Part shown: one piece after another, positions 7,932 to 16,911 of the stretch | Layout: every line of letters starts with the position of its first letter | Position numbering within the stretch: the first letter of the stretch is position 1 | Assembly: GCA_938027685.1 (NCBI GenBank) | Contig: CALJAM010000006.1 | Coordinates: 62,001-126,000, forward strand | From: an uncultured Bryobacteraceae bacterium | GTDB taxonomy: Bacteria > Acidobacteriota > Terriglobia > Bryobacterales > Bryobacteraceae | Reading direction: 5' to 3' | Length of the DNA: 64,000 bases | The notes under the pieces: generated by a model | Seen by the model: only the letters and a program-made list of their open reading frames with translations | Told to the model about the DNA's origin: nothing | Database searches by the model: none | Program-made: the position numbers and the translations under genes

Positions 7932-9728
7932 ATGAACGCGCGCAGAGCCAGCCTGCTCAGCATCGGCGCGAGCCTTCTGATCTGCGTAGCGACGGTTCGC
8001 GCGGCTGCGCCCGTCCCCGCCAAGCTCTCCGGCAGCATCAGCGGCGTGGTCAAGAACGCGGCGGGCGTGCGCCAGATGGGCGCAGTGGTGATACTTTACA
8101 ACCGCAGCGAGCGGCCCATCCAGCGGACGCTGACCAACGAGAGGGGCGAATTCAGCTTCGACTCTCTGTTGCCCGACGTGTACTCGATCCGCGTGACGCT
8201 GGCGACCTTCCTGCCCGCCCTCAAACGCAACATTGCGGTGCAGCCCGGCATGCAAAGTCTGCTGGAGGTGAACCTGGCCAGCGTCTTCAGCTCGATCGAA
8301 CTGGTGGGACTGGCGCCGGGCCCCGCGGCTGTGATCTCCGACGAATGGAAGTGGGTGTTACGGGGACCGCGCGACACGCGGCCGGTACTTCGGGCGCTGC
8401 CCGAAGTGGCGAAGGCGCCCCGGCGCAACCGCGCCGCCTTCGGACTCACACGGGGCATGGTGAAGGTTTCCGGCGGTGACGAAGGAACCGTCTCTACCCT
8501 CGGTGCGGAACCCGACCTGGGCACGGCGTTCGCACTGGCCACGACGCTGTTCGGAGCCAACCACCTTCAGTTCGCGGGCAACGTCGGTTATTCGGTGGAA
8601 GCGGCGGCTCCCGTCGCCGCCTTCCGCACCAGCTTCCGACGCGAACTGCCCGGAGGCGTCGCGCCGCAGTTCGGCCTCACCATGCGGCAACTGGATCTTC
8701 CCGTCCGCATGGCCGCCGGACAGGCCCTGCTGGCAGGACAGCGTGTCGGCTTCCCGCCGTTGCGCGCCGTCTCTGCGACGCTTTATGACCGTAACAACCT
8801 GAGCGACGGGCTTACTTTCGAGTACGGGGCCAGTCTGGATTCGGTAGCGTTTTTCGATCGTCTCAACTACGTGAGCCCGTTCGCACGGCTCAGCTACGAC
8901 GGCGGCAGCAAGGGGGTTTTCCGGTTCAGCTACGCCTCGGGAACCCCACCGGCCGAACTGCTCAAGACAGGTTTGGAGAACACGGCCGAATTCGAACATG
9001 ATCTGGCCCTGCTGGCCCTGTTCCCGCGCGTCTCTCTGTGGGGCGGCCGCGCACAGGTGCAGCGAGCCGCCAGTTACGAAGCCGGCTACCGGGTCCGCAC
9101 AGGATCGCGCACCTTTAGCGCCGCAGCTTACACGGAGACGGTCAACCACGCCGCTCTGACGCTGGCGGCACCCTCGGGCCTGGCCTCGGGCGCCGATCTT
9201 CTTCCCGATCTGTTCACGCGCGGCTGGGTGCTCGACGCCGGCTCCCTGTGCCGCACGGGCTACGCAGCCTCGGTGACCCAGCATTTGGGCGAGAACCTGG
9301 AGGTTACTTTCGGGTTCACCGGCAGCGGCGCTCTTACGACGGCACGCAGCGCGCTGGATCGCGGCGACTCCGAAGAGCTGCGGTCGATCCTGCGGCCGGG
9401 TCGCCGCCACTCGCTGAGCGCCCGTGTCGCCGGGACGGCCCCTGTTACAGGCACTCGGTTCGTTGCCAGCTATCAGTGGGCCAGTTTGAATTCCGTCGTG
9501 CCTCCGCACGTGTACACGACGCAGCCCCTGCGCGAAGGCGTGGGCCTCAACGTGCTTGTGCGACAGCCGATACCTTCCCCGGGCGCTTGGCCGGGCCGTC
9601 TGGAGGCCAGCGCCGAGCTGCGCAACATGCTGGCGCAGGGCTACGTGCCGCTCAGTCTCAGCGGACGCAAGGCCTGGCTGGTGCACACGCCGCGCAGCGT
9701 GCGCGGCGGTCTCAGCTTCATTTTCTGA
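7932..9728 (+). CDS. Carboxypeptidase-regulatory-like outer-membrane beta-barrel protein
   Basis: A protein of 598 residues. A signal peptide ends near ATVRAAA, then a carboxypeptidase-regulatory-like fold follows (SGSISGVVKNAAGVRQMGAVVILYN...NERGEFSFDSLLPDVYSIRV, about residues 35-100). The rest is alternating amphipathic strands ending in a terminal GGLSFIF, as in outer-membrane barrels. It is about half the length of the Oar/TonB-type receptors elsewhere in the window and has no clear plug domain, so a reduced relative is more likely than a full receptor. It follows the GWxTD gene on the same strand. Confidence 0.7.
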   Translation: MNARRASLLSIGASLLICVATVRAAAPVPAKLSGSISGVVKNAAGVRQMGAVVILYNRSERPIQRTLTNERGEFSFDSLLPDVYSIRVTLATFLPALKRNIAVQPGMQSLLEVNLASVFSSIELVGLAPGPAAVISDEWKWVLRGPRDTRPVLRALPEVAKAPRRNRAAFGLTRGMVKVSGGDEGTVSTLGAEPDLGTAFALATTLFGANHLQFAGNVGYSVEAAAPVAAFRTSFRRELPGGVAPQFGLTMRQLDLPVRMAAGQALLAGQRVGFPPLRAVSATLYDRNNLSDGLTFEYGASLDSVAFFDRLNYVSPFARLSYDGGSKGVFRFSYASGTPPAELLKTGLENTAEFEHDLALLALFPRVSLWGGRAQVQRAASYEAGYRVRTGSRTFSAAAYTETVNHAALTLAAPSGLASGADLLPDLFTRGWVLDAGSLCRTGYAASVTQHLGENLEVTFGFTGSGALTTARSALDRGDSEELRSILRPGRRHSLSARVAGTAPVTGTRFVASYQWASLNSVVPPHVYTTQPLREGVGLNVLVRQPIPSPGAWPGRLEASAELRNMLAQGYVPLSLSGRKAWLVHTPRSVRGGLSFIF

Positions 9729-9755
9729 ATCGCTGCGCCCCGGCAGACGGTTTCG

Positions 9756-9761
9756 TATCAT
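9756..9761 (+). promoter_or_regulatory. -10-like box, leaderless type, MoxR gene
   Basis: TATCAT ends 8 bases before ATG 9770 with no Shine-Dalgarno sequence between. Confidence 0.45.
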
Positions 9762-9769
9762 AGGCAGTG

Positions 9770-10738
9770 ATGAGTCAGGGGCAAGCGACTTGCGCCCGCC
9801 CGCCCGCACTCGAGCGGCTGCCCGCCCTGGAGGCTGCGTTGGGTTCGGCCATACGTGGAAAGGCCGAAGTCATTCGCCTGGCGCTAGTTTGCCTGTTTGC
9901 CAAGGGCCATCTGCTGGTGGAGGACGTTCCCGGCGTAGGCAAGACTACCCTGGCTCAGGCGCTGGCCCGCGCGGTTAGTTCCACCTTCCACCGGCTTCAG
10001 TTTACGGCCGACATGCTTCCGAGCGACGTGCTGGGCGTCACCGTTTACAACGCCCGTACGGGCGCTTTCGAATTCAAGCAGGGGCCGATTTTCACCAATT
10101 TCCTGCTGGCGGACGAAATCAACCGCACGCCCCCCAAGACCCAGTCCGCCCTTCTCGAGGCCATGAACGAGCGCCAGGTCACCGTCGACGGGCGCTCCTA
10201 TCCGCTTGCGGAACCATTCATGGTAATCGCCACGCAGAATCCGGTCGAGCATCACGGCACATATCCGCTGCCGGAGTCGCAGCTCGACCGCTTTCTGATG
10301 CGCATACGCATCGGCTACCCGGATCCGGCCAGCGAGCGCGAGATCGTGCGGCGCGCGGGGCAGATGCCGGCACTCGAGATCCGACCGGTATTGAGCGCGG
10401 AGGAAGTCGTGCAGATCCAGTCCTGGGTTCCGCACGTGCGTGTGGACGAGGCGCTGGTCGATTACATGCTGGCGGTGGTCGAGAAGACGCGCTCACACGA
10501 GTCCATCACCCTGGGCGTCAGTCCGCGCGGGGCGCAGGCCCTCTACCGAGCCACTCAAGCGCTGGCCATGATCGAAGGGCGCGACTATGCCATCCCCGAT
10601 GACGTCAAGCGGCTCGTCATCCCGGTTTTCGCGCATCGCATCGTGGTCAACACGCGGCTGGTCGTAGCCCATCGCTCCGCCGACTTGAACGACCGCATCC
10701 TCGCCGAGCTGCTCACAATGGTCGAAGTGCCGCTGTAA
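9770..10738 (+). CDS. MoxR family AAA+ ATPase
   Basis: A MoxR-type AAA+ ATPase of 322 residues, the chaperone-like class often linked to protein maturation or envelope stress. Walker A is VPGVGKT near residues 53-59, Walker B is LLADEINR near 113-120, and sensor motifs follow in VIATQNPVEHHGTYPLPESQLDRF. The DUF58 and von Willebrand factor genes that usually follow MoxR are absent; a YchF-like GTPase gene follows instead. The start is ATG 9770, with an in-frame GTG three bases upstream. Confidence 0.93.
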   Translation: MSQGQATCARPPALERLPALEAALGSAIRGKAEVIRLALVCLFAKGHLLVEDVPGVGKTTLAQALARAVSSTFHRLQFTADMLPSDVLGVTVYNARTGAFEFKQGPIFTNFLLADEINRTPPKTQSALLEAMNERQVTVDGRSYPLAEPFMVIATQNPVEHHGTYPLPESQLDRFLMRIRIGYPDPASEREIVRRAGQMPALEIRPVLSAEEVVQIQSWVPHVRVDEALVDYMLAVVEKTRSHESITLGVSPRGAQALYRATQALAMIEGRDYAIPDDVKRLVIPVFAHRIVVNTRLVVAHRSADLNDRILAELLTMVEVPL

Positions 10739-10757
10739 GCACGGCAAGGGCCTCGCG

Positions 10758-11828
10758 ATGCGCACCGCCATCATCGGGCTCCCGCAAACGGGCAAAACTT
10801 CGCTGTTCAGTATCCTCACGGGGGCGCAGCAGGCGACCCGTCTGGGTTCTCTCGCCGCGCGGGTGGGCGTAGCCCGCGTGCCCGACGCACGGCTGGACGC
10901 CGTGGCCGCCGTTTTCCGGCCTGCCAAAGTCACCCACGCCACTATCGAGTATGTGGATACTCCACCCGTCTCACGTGAAGCGCTGCGCGATCCCGCCTAC
11001 CTGGCAGGTCTGCGCATCGTGGACGGGTTCGCTCACGTGCTGCGCTGCTTCCAGGACGAGCGTGTGCCGCACGAACTGGGCAGCGTCGATCCCTTACGCG
11101 ATCTGGTCCATGTGGAAACCGAGCTGATCCTGAGCGACCTCGTGGTGGTCGAGAAGCGGATCGAACGGCTGGACAAGGATCGTAAGAAGGTCAAGAGCCA
11201 GGAGCTGGAGCAGGAAGCGGAGCTGCTGCAGCGGCTCAAAGAGCCGCTGGAAGGCGGCCGGCCCTTGCGCGAGGTGGAGCTCTCTGATGACGAGCAAAAG
11301 CGGATCCGCGGCTTTCAGTTCCTTTCGCAAAAGCCCATGCTGTGGGTGTTGAACCTCGGCGAGGAGGATGCGCCGCGTCTGCACGAGATGGAAGCTGAGT
11401 TCCGCGCTCGACTGGGCCCGAAGCCGCGCACGGCGATCGTGGCGGTTTGCGGCAAGATCGAGGCCGAGCTAAGCGAGCTGCCGGCTGAGGAAGCGCAACA
11501 GTACCGCGCCAGTTTCGGCCTCCCGGATTCAGCGCTCGAACGCATCACTTCGGCCACCCTGTCCTTGCTGGGGCTGATATCGTTTTTCACCGGGTCGCAG
11601 CCGGAGGTGCGCGCGTGGACCGTGCCCCGCAACACGACGGCGCTGAAAGCTGCCGGAGCCATTCACAGCGATTTCGAGGAGCGCTTCATCCGCGCAGAGG
11701 TCATTCCCTGGCAGGCCTTGGTGGAGGCCGGTAGCGTGGCGGCAGCGCGCGAGAGGGGCCTCCTGCGACTGGAAGGCAAGGATTACATCGTGCAGGACGG
11801 CGACGTCCTGCAAATCCGTCACGGCTGA
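10758..11828 (+). CDS. YchF/Obg-like GTP-binding protein, DUF933
   Basis: A P-loop NTPase of 356 residues with the YchF layout. The G1 motif is GLPQTGKTS at residues 7-15. A coiled region rich in Glu/Lys (EKRIERLDKDRKKVKSQELEQEAELLQRL) follows at about 130-160. The C-terminal TGS-like domain reads LISFFTGSQPEVRAWTVPRNTTALKAAGAIHSDFEERFIRAEVIPW. NLGE replaces the NKxD guanine motif, as in YchF proteins, which prefer ATP. The G1 and DTPP segments are more diverged than in typical YchF, so this may be a paralogue and not the housekeeping copy. It lies 19 bases after the MoxR gene. Confidence 0.85.
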   Translation: MRTAIIGLPQTGKTSLFSILTGAQQATRLGSLAARVGVARVPDARLDAVAAVFRPAKVTHATIEYVDTPPVSREALRDPAYLAGLRIVDGFAHVLRCFQDERVPHELGSVDPLRDLVHVETELILSDLVVVEKRIERLDKDRKKVKSQELEQEAELLQRLKEPLEGGRPLREVELSDDEQKRIRGFQFLSQKPMLWVLNLGEEDAPRLHEMEAEFRARLGPKPRTAIVAVCGKIEAELSELPAEEAQQYRASFGLPDSALERITSATLSLLGLISFFTGSQPEVRAWTVPRNTTALKAAGAIHSDFEERFIRAEVIPWQALVEAGSVAAARERGLLRLEGKDYIVQDGDVLQIRHG

Positions 11829-11832
11829 TCTC

Positions 11833-13290
11833 TCAGCCGCGGTAGCGCGGAATCTGAGTGCCTACGATGGCGGCCGCGGCCGCCAGCCCGCACAGTACGA
11901 CGAACCAATCGCCCCACCGCGTATACAACGTCCGCTCGCCCGTGAACGAGAAGCTCACTCCCATGGCGGCCTGGGCGAAAGCGGGGAGCTCCCGCCGCAC
12001 GTGTCCCGAGGGATCCACCACCGCCGTGATGCCGTCGTTGGTCGCCCTCAACAGCCAGCGACGGTTCTCCACCGCACGCATGCGTGCGATTTTCAAGTGC
12101 TGCCGCCGAGCCGCCGTCCGCCCATACCAGCCGTCATTGGAGAGATTCACCAGCAATTCGGCGCCCGCGTCCGCGAAGCGGCGGACCAGCTCCGGAAAAA
12201 CAGCCTCGTAACAGATGAAAGCCCCGATCCTCCGCTCGCCGGCGGAGAGAACGACGAGCCGGGTACCGGGAACAAAATCGCCCGCCTCGTTCGTGATCTT
12301 CTCCATGAACCGGAAGGGCCGCGGCACGTACTCACCGAACGGAACCAGCTTCATCTTGTCGTACCGACCCGCCGGCGCACCCTCCGGCGAGACCAGCAAC
12401 GCGGAGTTCATGGGCGAACCCTCGGCCGTGTGGGGAACGACGTTCAACAAGATCCAAGCGCCTGTCCGTCGCGCGAGCCCGTTCACCATCTCGCGGAAAC
12501 GTGCATCGGCGTCGTAGTAGACGGGAGCAGGCACCTCGGGCCATACAATCAGCACGGCCGGGCGGCCCGCTCTCGCGGCGTGCTCGGAGAGAAAGACCAG
12601 GCGCTCGTGCTGCCGCTGGGTCCAACTGTCGGTCCAGTCTGCGATCTCGGAGATGTTGGGTTGCACCAGCACCGCCGTGTACTCGCCCTCGGAGGGCGCG
12701 GGCAGCCGCGGCAGGGCGTAGAGGATCGCCAGCAAAGCCGCGGGTGCAAGCTGTATCAGCGGTCGCCGCCGGATCACCATGGCGAGAGCGGTGCCCATTA
12801 GGGCCAGAACGAACGAAACGCCATGCACTCCCGCCAGGGGCGCCAGACGCACGGGCAGGTCCATGTCGATGCCCGCGTTCCCTAAGGCCAGCCACGCGAA
12901 GCCCAGCGGACCGTGGCTGCGTTCGATCGCCGCCCACAGCGCAGGAACCGCCAGCAGCGCCCAACGGCTCGCTAGCGCCACCGCTGCCAGCCATGCAAAT
13001 ACTCCGAAATGCAGCCCCTTGATCAGGGAAAACAAGGCCACTGCTCCCCACGCCAGCACCTGGGGCATGCCGCCGTGAACGGCCAGCGGGTAGTGGATCC
13101 AATAGCAGGTCCCGCCCCAGAAGATCACGCCCGCCAGGTACCCCAGTAGGAACCGCCGCAGCCGGCTCGCCTCGCGGTCCAGGGCAACCAGCAGGGGGGC
13201 GAGCGCGAGCGGAGCAAGCCAGCTCACGTCGAAGCGAGGGAAGGAAAGCACCAGCAACGAGCCGCTCGCGGCGGCGAGCAGCCAGTTCAC
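11833..13290 (-). CDS. lnt: Apolipoprotein N-acyltransferase
   Basis: Lnt adds the third acyl chain to the N-terminal cysteine of bacterial lipoproteins in the inner membrane. This 485-residue protein has about seven hydrophobic segments in its first 195 residues, then a nitrilase-like domain. The predicted triad is E252 (in VWPEVPAPV), a lysine in YDKMKLVPFGEYVP (312/314) and C360 (in AFICYEAVFPE). The GTG start overlaps the lipA stop by four bases (GTGA), so the two genes are translationally coupled. It is the last gene of an envelope operon. Confidence 0.93.
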   Translation of the reverse strand: MNWLLAAASGSLLVLSFPRFDVSWLAPLALAPLLVALDREASRLRRFLLGYLAGVIFWGGTCYWIHYPLAVHGGMPQVLAWGAVALFSLIKGLHFGVFAWLAAVALASRWALLAVPALWAAIERSHGPLGFAWLALGNAGIDMDLPVRLAPLAGVHGVSFVLALMGTALAMVIRRRPLIQLAPAALLAILYALPRLPAPSEGEYTAVLVQPNISEIADWTDSWTQRQHERLVFLSEHAARAGRPAVLIVWPEVPAPVYYDADARFREMVNGLARRTGAWILLNVVPHTAEGSPMNSALLVSPEGAPAGRYDKMKLVPFGEYVPRPFRFMEKITNEAGDFVPGTRLVVLSAGERRIGAFICYEAVFPELVRRFADAGAELLVNLSNDGWYGRTAARRQHLKIARMRAVENRRWLLRATNDGITAVVDPSGHVRRELPAFAQAAMGVSFSFTGERTLYTRWGDWFVVLCGLAAAAAIVGTQIPRYRG

Positions 13291-14165
13291 GGGCGTCCCT
13301 CCGCAGCCGTCGCCTCTCGCAGAACCTGTTCCGCCATGTAAGAGCTGCGTACGAAGGGGCCGCTGAAGACGGCCGCAAAGCCGAGCTTCAAACCTGTGTC
13401 GCGATATTCCTCGAACCGCTCCGGAGCCAGGTACTCGGCAACGGGCAGATTGCGGCGGGTGGGTTGCAGGTACTGGCCGATCGTGAGTATGGCTACGCCC
13501 GCCTCCCTCAGATCTCGCATGAGCGCGTGCACCTCGCCCGGCGTCTCACCCAAGCCCACCATCAAGCCGGATTTGACCAACGCGCCGCCGCCATGACGGC
13601 TCGCAAAGGCGAGCACCGCCAGAGAACGGTCGTAACGCGCTTGCGGCCGGACCAGCGGATACAGGCGCGGCACGGTCTCGACGTTGTGATTGAACACATC
13701 AGGCCCGGCAGCAAGGACCGTCTCTACGGCCCGCAGATCGCCCATGAAGTCCGGCGTGAGAACCTCGACGATCGCACCCGGCAAGGCCCTGCGGATCTGG
13801 CGGATCGTGGCGGCGAAATGAGCCGCACCGCCGTCGGCGAGGTCGTCGCGGTTCACGCTGGTGACAACGACGTGGCGCAGATTCATTCGGCGTGCCATGT
13901 CGGCGACGAGTTCCGGCTCCCGGGGATCGGGCGTGGGCGGGTGACGCGCCTTGGGAACGGCGCAAAAACCGCAGCCGCGCGTGCACAGATTGCCCAAAAT
14001 CATGAAGGTGGCGCTACCGCGGTGAAAGCACTCGTGGATGTTAGGGCACCGCGCTGATTCGCAGACCGTGTGCAGATTACGGCGACGCAGCTCGCGCTTG
14101 ATTTCGTGTAGCGCGACAAAGTCCGTCTGCGGTTTGCGCAGCCAAACTGGCAGGCGCGGCCGCAC
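13287..14165 (-). CDS. lipA: Lipoyl synthase
   Basis: LipA inserts two sulfurs into protein-bound octanoate, a radical SAM reaction. The 292-residue protein has the auxiliary cluster motif C35-x4-C40-x5-C46 (CESARCPNIHEC), the SAM cluster C61-x3-C65-x2-C68 (CTRGCGFC) and the C-terminal RSSY. The track ORF extends to 14663, but that part is the other frame of the SPOR gene. GTG 14165, one base after the SPOR stop codon, is the proper start. No lipB lies in the window. Confidence 0.93.
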   Translation of the reverse strand: MRPRLPVWLRKPQTDFVALHEIKRELRRRNLHTVCESARCPNIHECFHRGSATFMILGNLCTRGCGFCAVPKARHPPTPDPREPELVADMARRMNLRHVVVTSVNRDDLADGGAAHFAATIRQIRRALPGAIVEVLTPDFMGDLRAVETVLAAGPDVFNHNVETVPRLYPLVRPQARYDRSLAVLAFASRHGGGALVKSGLMVGLGETPGEVHALMRDLREAGVAILTIGQYLQPTRRNLPVAEYLAPERFEEYRDTGLKLGFAAVFSGPFVRSSYMAEQVLREATAAEGRP

Positions 14166-14166
14166 C

Positions 14167-14796
14167 TCAGTACCTGCGCACGTAAGTGGAGCGGAATCCG
14201 GCTTCCTCGAGTCTCTTTCTCGTCCTGCCGATTTCTTCCTCGTCTTTGAGCGGACCCACAAGCACTCGGAAGAGCGTCTCGCTAGGCCCCGGCGCCACTC
14301 GCGCGGGAAAGCCTTTCCGCTTGAGGACATCCGCCAGCAGTTCGGCCTCGTTGCGCCGAACAGCCGCCACCTGCACGAAAGTCTCGCCTGGGGAGGGCTC
14401 GGCGACCGCCGGCGATTCGGCGGCCGGCGCGGTAGGGGTCTGTGGCGCACCGGCAGCCGGCGTTTGCAAGGGCTCCGCCGCGGCCTCCTTCGCGATCGCC
14501 GGGGCTGCGGCCTCCGTCGCCACCTTGGCTTCGCCCGGCGCGAGCGGGGCCGTGACCTCGGGCGGCGTAGGTTGCGCAGCAGGAGCACCGGTCCGCTGTG
14601 CGACGCCGCCGCCTGTTGAAGTCGCGCCCTTCCCCACCTCCTCCGGGACGGAGGCGACCTCACCGCCGGCTGTCCTGCCCAGGAAGTAGCCCGCCGAGAA
14701 CACGACCCCGAGCAGAACGATCAAAATGAAGATCACGCTGAGCAGCTGGGGCGTACCCAGCACCAGTTCGTATTCGCCTTGCTCGTTACGCGGCAT
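14167..14796 (-). CDS. SPOR domain membrane protein
   Basis: A bitopic inner-membrane protein of 209 residues with a short cytoplasmic N-terminus, one transmembrane helix at about residues 18-37 (LLSVIFILIVLLGVVFSAGYFLG), an Ala/Pro-rich periplasmic linker at about 45-130, and a C-terminal SPOR domain (TFVQVAAVRRNEAELLADVLKRKGFPARV...LFRVLVGPLKDEEE). SPOR domains bind denuded septal peptidoglycan glycans. It sits between slipin and lipA with gaps of one to three bases, so it is cotranscribed. Confidence 0.85.
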   Translation of the reverse strand: MPRNEQGEYELVLGTPQLLSVIFILIVLLGVVFSAGYFLGRTAGGEVASVPEEVGKGATSTGGGVAQRTGAPAAQPTPPEVTAPLAPGEAKVATEAAAPAIAKEAAAEPLQTPAAGAPQTPTAPAAESPAVAEPSPGETFVQVAAVRRNEAELLADVLKRKGFPARVAPGPSETLFRVLVGPLKDEEEIGRTRKRLEEAGFRSTYVRRY

Positions 14797-14799
14797 GGC

Positions 14800-15585
14800 T
14801 CATGCGGTGCTTCGGCCTTCAGCAGAGGCCAGCCGGTCCAGCACGCTCTTGACGCCGGTGATGATGTCGATCGGGATGGGAAAAACGACCGTCGTGTTCT
14901 TCTCGGTCCCGATCTCCACCAGCGTTTGCAGGTACCGCAACTGCAGGGCAACCGGCTGGCGCTGGATCATCTCGGCGGCCATGGTGAGCTTTTCCGCCGC
15001 CGTGTACTCGCCCTCGGCGTGTATGATCTTGGCGCGGCGTTCGCGCTCGGCCTCGGCCTGGCGCGCGATCGCGCGAATCATCTGCTCGGGCAGATCCACC
15101 TGTTTGATCTCCACCATGGTGACCTTGACGCCCCAGGGTCCCGTGTGCTGGTCCAGCACAGTCTGCAGGCGCAGGTTCAGTTTCTCGCGCTGGCTGAGCA
15201 GCTCGTCCAATTCCACTTCGCCCAGCACGCTCCGCAGTGTGGTTTGTGCCAGCTGTGAGGTGGCGTAAAGGTAATTGGCCACCTCGATCACGGCCCGCGT
15301 GGGGTCGATCACGCGGAAGTAGACCACCGCATTGACCTTCACCGTGACGTTGTCGCGCGTCACCAGGTCTTGCGGCGGCACCTCGAGCGTCTCGATTCGC
15401 AGCGAAATGCGGACCATGCGGTCAATAGGAGCAAAGACCAGTATGATGCCCGGTCCCTTGGGCTTAGGCAGCACCCGTCCCAGCCGGAAAATCACTCCCC
15501 GTTCGTACTCGGCCAGGATCTTGATCGAAGAGAGCAGGTAAAGACCCACGATCAGGGCGGCAAACCACCAAATGGAAAACTCCAT
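14800..15585 (-). CDS. Slipin, stomatin/prohibitin-like SPFH protein
   Basis: A 261-residue SPFH/Band 7 protein. An N-terminal membrane segment ([17 protein letters not shown]) is followed by the typical stomatin core ([21 protein letters not shown]...[31 protein letters not shown]) and a helical end with the slipin motif [21 protein letters not shown]. It is paired directly with an NfeD-type protease gene one base upstream, the classical slipin-NfeD pairing; the protease cleaves the hydrophobic C-terminus of stomatins in archaeal models. Confidence 0.93.
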   Translation of the reverse strand: MEFSIWWFAALIVGLYLLSSIKILAEYERGVIFRLGRVLPKPKGPGIILVFAPIDRMVRISLRIETLEVPPQDLVTRDNVTVKVNAVVYFRVIDPTRAVIEVANYLYATSQLAQTTLRSVLGEVELDELLSQREKLNLRLQTVLDQHTGPWGVKVTMVEIKQVDLPEQMIRAIARQAEAERERRAKIIHAEGEYTAAEKLTMAAEMIQRQPVALQLRYLQTLVEIGTEKNTTVVFPIPIDIITGVKSVLDRLASAEGRSTA

Positions 15586-15586
15586 T

Positions 15587-16873
15587 TCAGTCCCCCTTGT
15601 CTTGTTCGACGGGCACGACGTGCAGCGTCAGCCCGTGTACGTCCACGACCTTGACCGGCTTGCCTGCTTCCACCGGCTCGCTCGCCACCGCATTCCAGAG
15701 CTCCCCGTGAACGAAAACCTTGCCTGCGGGCGACAGACTGGTATACGCCACGCCTACTTCGTCGATCATCCCCGAGGTTCCCGTAGTCACCTTCTGCACG
15801 CGGGCCCGTACGACGAGAGTGACCAGGAACGAAGTGATCAGCGCGAAGGGCAAAGCTAAGCCGACGGCCACCGGCAGTTTGATGCGCATTTCCGGCAGCG
15901 GGCTTTCGATCAGCAGCAGGGCGCCCAGCACCATCGAGACGGCCCCGCCCGCTCCCAGAATCCCGTGGGAAGCCAGCTTCGCCTCCAGCACGAAAAGGAT
16001 CAAGGCCAGCACCAACAGAGCGACACCGACCCAATTGATGGGAAGGACCGAAAGCGCCGAAAGGCCCAATAGCACCAGGATTCCGCCGATGACGCCCGGC
16101 GCGATCAGCCCCGGGGAGCTGAATTCGATGTAGACGCCGAGCGCACCGAGGACCAGGAGCGCCAAGGCAATGTTGGGATCGGCGATGGCGGCCAGGATCT
16201 CTTCGCGCAGCGAGCGCTCGTAAGTGATCACCGCGGGCTGCTCGAGCGTGATCCTGACCTTGCGCCCGTCAAAGCGCGTGATCTCCCGCCCGTTGAGCCT
16301 GGCGAGCAGATCCGCTTCGTCGCGCACGAGCAGGTCGATCAACCTGTTGTCCAAGGCTTCGCGATCCGTGAAGGATCGTGCCTCCACCACGGCCTTCTCC
16401 GCCAGGGCCGCGTTGCGCCCGCGCTTGCTGACGATGCTGCGCATGAAGGCGGCAGCGTCGCTCTGGACCTTCTCGCGCATCACCTTGTCCATCTCGCCAC
16501 CCAGCAGAACCGGACTGGCGGCTCCGGCGCGCGTGCCCGCGGCCATGGCGGCCACATCGCCGGCCTGCAGGATGAAGAAACCCGCCGACGCGGCTCGTCC
16601 CCCGCTCGGAGTGACGAACGTGACGACCGGCACCGGCGAAGCCAGGAGCTTCTCGACGATCTGGCGGGTAGCTTCGAACAGACCGCCGGGGGTGTTCAAC
16701 CGCACGAGCAACACTTCCGCGTTGTCGCGCTGCGCCTGCGCCAGGGCGTGTCCGATGATTTCAACCGTGATCGGGTGAACCACGCCGTCCACGTCGACCG
16801 CCATGACTTTTTGGACGGCCGAGGGAGCGCGGAGCGCGCACAACAACCCGGCGATCAGAAGCGCTGTTCGCAA
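15587..16873 (-). CDS. NfeD family membrane serine protease
   Basis: A 428-residue protein with an N-terminal signal, a ClpP-like serine protease domain ([34 protein letters not shown]; predicted nucleophile S96 in [10 protein letters not shown], with the general-base lysine probably in the following EMDKVMREK region), four or more transmembrane helices at about 230-350, and a C-terminal soluble NfeD OB-fold domain. It is the first gene of the operon nfeD - slipin - SPOR - lipA - lnt. Partner and substrate are expected to be the neighbouring slipin. Confidence 0.9.
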   Translation of the reverse strand: MRTALLIAGLLCALRAPSAVQKVMAVDVDGVVHPITVEIIGHALAQAQRDNAEVLLVRLNTPGGLFEATRQIVEKLLASPVPVVTFVTPSGGRAASAGFFILQAGDVAAMAAGTRAGAASPVLLGGEMDKVMREKVQSDAAAFMRSIVSKRGRNAALAEKAVVEARSFTDREALDNRLIDLLVRDEADLLARLNGREITRFDGRKVRITLEQPAVITYERSLREEILAAIADPNIALALLVLGALGVYIEFSSPGLIAPGVIGGILVLLGLSALSVLPINWVGVALLVLALILFVLEAKLASHGILGAGGAVSMVLGALLLIESPLPEMRIKLPVAVGLALPFALITSFLVTLVVRARVQKVTTGTSGMIDEVGVAYTSLSPAGKVFVHGELWNAVASEPVEAGKPVKVVDVHGLTLHVVPVEQDKGD

Positions 16874-16911
16874 TGCAATCCCAATATATCACCAGCGGCC
16901 GGGCGCGGCTC

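Noticed and set aside
7903-7935. Short leader peptide starting at the GTG within AAGGAGGTGG
   Set aside because: The GTG lies inside the SD-like sequence itself, leaving no spacing for initiation; only ten codons long.
6117-8255. 712-residue minus-strand ORF opposite the GWxTD gene
   Set aside because: His/Arg-rich low-complexity translation with no motif; antisense shadow of a well supported gene in high-GC DNA.
8358-9809. 483-residue minus-strand ORF
   Set aside because: Antisense of the short barrel protein; Arg/Gln-rich without motifs.
13287-14663. 458-residue ORF extending lipA at its N-terminus
   Set aside because: The first 166 residues are Arg/Pro-rich frame-shadow sequence of the SPOR gene; family similarity begins after GTG 14165.
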